64,000 nucleotides of DNA from Hyphomicrobiales bacterium (GTDB lineage: Bacteria; Pseudomonadota; Alphaproteobacteria; Rhizobiales; Rhizobiaceae): NCBI GenBank assembly GCA_900471485.1, contig UCEU01000001.1, positions 310,001-374,000 of the forward strand, written 5' to 3'. Position 1 is the stretch's first letter. Each line of letters starts with the position of its first letter. This document shows, piece by piece, positions 61,984-64,000 of this stretch. Below the pieces are notes generated by a model. It was given only the letters and a program-made list of their open reading frames with translations. It ran no database searches and was not told the origin of the DNA. The position numbers and the translations under genes were made by a program.

Positions 61984-62814
61984 TCAGGCGCGACGGTGCC
62001 GGCGGCGAAATTCGCTCGGCGAGCACCGTTCGCGATCCTGGAACAGCCGCGAGAAATAAAAGGCGTCGTCGAGGCCGATCGCGCGCGCGATCGCCTCGAT
62101 CGCAAGGTCTGACGTCGTCAGCAGCTGCTTGGCATGATCGATGCGCAGGCGCAGCTGGAAGGCCTTGGGCGAGAGGCCGGTCGCGGCCGCGAAGCGGCGC
62201 CGCAGCGTCGCCGGCGATAGGCCGAATTCCGAGGCGAGGGCCGTCATGTCGACCGGTTCGAACGCTCGGCTCTCCAGCGCTTCCACTACCTTTTCGATCG
62301 TTGCGTCCGTCTTGGCGCCTGCCGTCGCGCGGGATGCCTGGCGGGCGGCCTCGACGACGATCCGGAAGAGGGTAGCGGCCGATGCGGCGAGGCCGAGCGG
62401 ATTGTCTTCGGCGAACTCGTCCTGCAGCGTGGTGAAGAGATGCCGCATCTCGCGCGGGTTTTCGAGCGGCACCATCGGTGCTGCCTCGTCGATCAGGCGC
62501 TGACGGAGCCATTCGGCAGGGAGGGTGCCTGAAAACAGCGCCCAGCGCTCGTCCCAACTTTCGCCCGGATCGGGGCCATAGCCGTGCGCAGTCCCGACAG
62601 GGAGCCAGAAGAGCGCCGGGCCCGATATCTCGACCGTCCCGGCCTTGTCGCTCTGCAGCCAACCGTGTCCGCGTTCCACCATCACGACGGCATGTGTCGG
62701 CAGTCGACGGTTCTTGAGCCGGCTGGTGACGTGCTGGCGGCCGAAGCCTGTGACGGCCAGGCTCGTGGCGCCTGATGGAGGCGAGCGATAAAGCGCGATC
62801 GGGGTTTCGTTCAT
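61984..62814 (-). CDS. AraC-family transcriptional regulator
   Basis: 276 residues. An N-terminal cupin-like sensing domain (VMVERGHGWLQSDKAGTVEI, LFWLPVGTAHGYGPDPGE) and a C-terminal double HTH (MTALASEFGLSPATLRRRFA, ARAIGLDDAFYFSRLFQDRERCSPSEFRRRH in outline). The class senses sugars or related compounds. It is divergent from the phytanoyl-CoA dioxygenase-like gene, 92 bases between starts, and probably controls it. Confidence 0.9.
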   Translation of the reverse strand: MNETPIALYRSPPSGATSLAVTGFGRQHVTSRLKNRRLPTHAVVMVERGHGWLQSDKAGTVEISGPALFWLPVGTAHGYGPDPGESWDERWALFSGTLPAEWLRQRLIDEAAPMVPLENPREMRHLFTTLQDEFAEDNPLGLAASAATLFRIVVEAARQASRATAGAKTDATIEKVVEALESRAFEPVDMTALASEFGLSPATLRRRFAAATGLSPKAFQLRLRIDHAKQLLTTSDLAIEAIARAIGLDDAFYFSRLFQDRERCSPSEFRRRHRRA

Positions 62815-62906
62815 GAGCGAAAAGTCCAGCTTGTTTTTCCGTCCATGGTCTTCCTCCCAGGTGCAGGCGATAAAGCGTCGGACTATTCACTTGGGAGGTG
62901 ATCGAA

Positions 62907-63833
62907 ATGTCAAGTCTTGCTGTTCAATCCCGTGACGCACCCGCCATCGAGCTGCTCGCCGACGGCAAGCGCCTGTCGATCGCGCGGAACCGCATGGGGC
63001 GGCTGGAGGCGACGGATGCCGGTATCGGGCTTGAGGCGATCCGCGAGCGATACGAGCAGGACGGCTATGTCTGGCTGAAGGGTCTTTTGAAGCGGGATGA
63101 CGTGCTGGTGTTTCGCGGATGGGTGTTCTCGCATCTGGCGCGGTCCGGGCTGATCGAGGCGGGGTCCGATCCGGTGCTCGGGCTGGTATCAGGCACCGAG
63201 CCCGAGAAGCAGCTGGCCGATCGCATCCTGATGGCGCTGGTGCGCTCGGCGGCTTACGAGGGGTTTTGCGCACAGCCCCGGCTGACGCGGTTCATGGACC
63301 AGTTCCTTTCCGGGATTTCCTATCTGCACAAGCGCAAGATCATGCGCTTCACCCGCCCCGGCTCGCCGACGGCGACGCCGGCGCATTACGATCTCGTCTA
63401 TCTGCGCGGCGGAACGAGCCGGATCGTCACGGCCTGGATCCCGCTCGGCGATACGCCTGTCGATATGGGCGGACTGGTTTATCTCGAGGGCTCGCACGCG
63501 ATCGGCAAGCGCATGGAGGCGGAATTTGCGGAGCGTAGCGTTGGCCTTGCTCCTGAAGAGCGGATCAGCGCCTATAACAGGAACATGAGCGAGGGCGGCT
63601 GGGTGTCGAAGGATCTGCCTGGGATGGCCGAGCGCTTCGATACGCGCTGGCTGATCGCCGATTACGAGGCGGGCGACGTGGTTCTGCACAGCCCCTACAT
63701 GATCCACGCGGCGACCACCAACCGCAGCGCCGAGGGCCTGATCCGGCTTTCGACCGATATCCGCTACCAGAATGTCGAGGACGAGATCGACGCGCGCTGG
63801 GCAAACCACTGGACGCTCGGCGACATGCTTTGA
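62907..63833 (+). CDS. Phytanoyl-CoA dioxygenase (PhyH) family protein
   Basis: 308 residues from ATG 62907, with GGGAGG eight bases upstream. Fe(II)/2-oxoglutarate motifs: HxD in TPAHYDLVYLRGG, and the distal His and Arg in VLHSPYMIHAATTNRS and GLIRLSTDIRYQN. It would hydroxylate a small molecule with 2-oxoglutarate and oxygen. Members in bacteria act on varied substrates, none assignable here. The adjacent divergent AraC regulator with a sugar-sensing cupin suggests a carbohydrate-related role, which is speculative. Confidence 0.88.
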   Translation: MSSLAVQSRDAPAIELLADGKRLSIARNRMGRLEATDAGIGLEAIRERYEQDGYVWLKGLLKRDDVLVFRGWVFSHLARSGLIEAGSDPVLGLVSGTEPEKQLADRILMALVRSAAYEGFCAQPRLTRFMDQFLSGISYLHKRKIMRFTRPGSPTATPAHYDLVYLRGGTSRIVTAWIPLGDTPVDMGGLVYLEGSHAIGKRMEAEFAERSVGLAPEERISAYNRNMSEGGWVSKDLPGMAERFDTRWLIADYEAGDVVLHSPYMIHAATTNRSAEGLIRLSTDIRYQNVEDEIDARWANHWTLGDML

Positions 63834-63850
63834 AGGATGGTTCTGATGCG

Positions 63851-63882
63851 AAACGGGCGCGGCCTGGTGACCGCGCCCGTTT
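63851..63882. terminator. Bidirectional rho-independent terminator
   Basis: AAACGGGCGCGG (63851-63862) and CCGCGCCCGTTT (63871-63882) form a perfect 12-bp stem with an 8-base loop between two convergent genes. Confidence 0.88.
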
Positions 63883-63888
63883 GATTTC

Positions 63889-64000
63889 TTAGTGTAAGGT
63901 TTCCTTGCCGGGACCGCCGCGCTTTTTCTTCTTGGCGTTGCGGGCCAGCATATTGAGCACCTCGACCAAGGCCGAGAAGGCCATGGCGGCGTAGACGTAG
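63889..64000 (-). CDS. TerC-family membrane protein, C-terminal fragment (runs off window)
   Basis: 37 codons plus one base, ending at TAA 63889-63891. The visible part, YVYAAMAFSALVEVLNMLAR followed by a Lys-rich tail, is the last transmembrane helix and basic end typical of TerC-type integral membrane proteins. The 5' part lies beyond the window, so the family call rests on a short stretch. Confidence 0.6.
   Translation of the reverse strand, partial: YVYAAMAFSALVEVLNMLARNAKKKKRGGPGKETLH

Noticed and set aside
61010..62890. Minus-strand open frame of 626 codons spanning DUF4239, gpx and AraC genes
   Set aside because: It crosses three well-supported genes in other frames and reads as Arg/Pro-rich noise.

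Overview
The window is chromosome-like DNA from an alphaproteobacterium, most likely a member of the Rhizobiaceae (Rhizobium, Agrobacterium, Ensifer or Shinella group). This rests on high G+C coding sequence, a smo/mtlK polyol locus arranged as in Sinorhizobium, RIME-type palindromic repeats between genes, and housekeeping genes (lysS, gltX, tal, nth) that look rhizobial. I recognised no tRNA, rRNA, CRISPR array or prophage. The only mobile-element trace is a short IS481-type transposase remnant. Layout: (1) 1-9480 holds the N-terminal 1098 codons of a very large DUF4347/cadherin-like repeat surface protein on the minus strand, facing a four-gene plus-strand operon: TolC-type lipoprotein, periplasmic HlyD adaptor, GAF-like/HlyD fusion, and a PqqD-like/M50 zinc protease/HlyD fusion. 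There is no ABC ATPase. This is the most unusual part of the window and may be a dedicated, protease-based export or maturation system for the giant protein. (2) 9.5-15.4 kb: two small unknown genes, an amidase/TIM-barrel isomerase/HpcH aldolase cluster, a spermidine synthase-like protein and a GntR regulator. (3) 15.4-21.2 kb: chemoreceptor, prolyl aminopeptidase, M24 peptidase, unknown protein and the IS remnant. (4) 21.3-24.4 kb: two-component system followed by a ROK sugar kinase. (5) 24.6-34.7 kb: polyol uptake and breakdown, consisting of SorC regulator, smoEFGK ABC importer, mannitol 2-dehydrogenase, HAD phosphatase, FGGY kinase and a convergent RpiR regulator, with candidate operators and an intercistronic hairpin pair. 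(6) 34.9-45.3 kb: mixed housekeeping and metabolism, including EI24 membrane protein, endonuclease III, DUF2244, Ada-like methyltransferase, GFA protein, a second SorC-family regulator divergent from transaldolase, a lactonase/dehydrogenase pair resembling the L-fucose route, DUF1345, a MerR-like/adenylate cyclase fusion and DUF1328. (7) 45.5-52.1 kb: putrescine uptake and oxidation operon (LysR, binding protein, ATPase, two permeases, gamma-aminobutyraldehyde dehydrogenase), with a perfect palindrome ahead of the binding-protein gene. (8) 52.3-64 kb: anchored unknown protein, lysS, a RIME element, gltX, a DASS-type transporter with RCK domains, PPK2, a HigBA-like toxin-antitoxin pair, DUF4239, glutathione peroxidase, an AraC regulator divergent from a phytanoyl-CoA dioxygenase-like gene, and the 3' end of a TerC-like gene. 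Functionally, much of the window is carbon and nitrogen scavenging (polyols, polyamines, amides, possibly fucose) of the kind expected in a soil or plant-associated bacterium, with a surface-adhesion module at the left edge.
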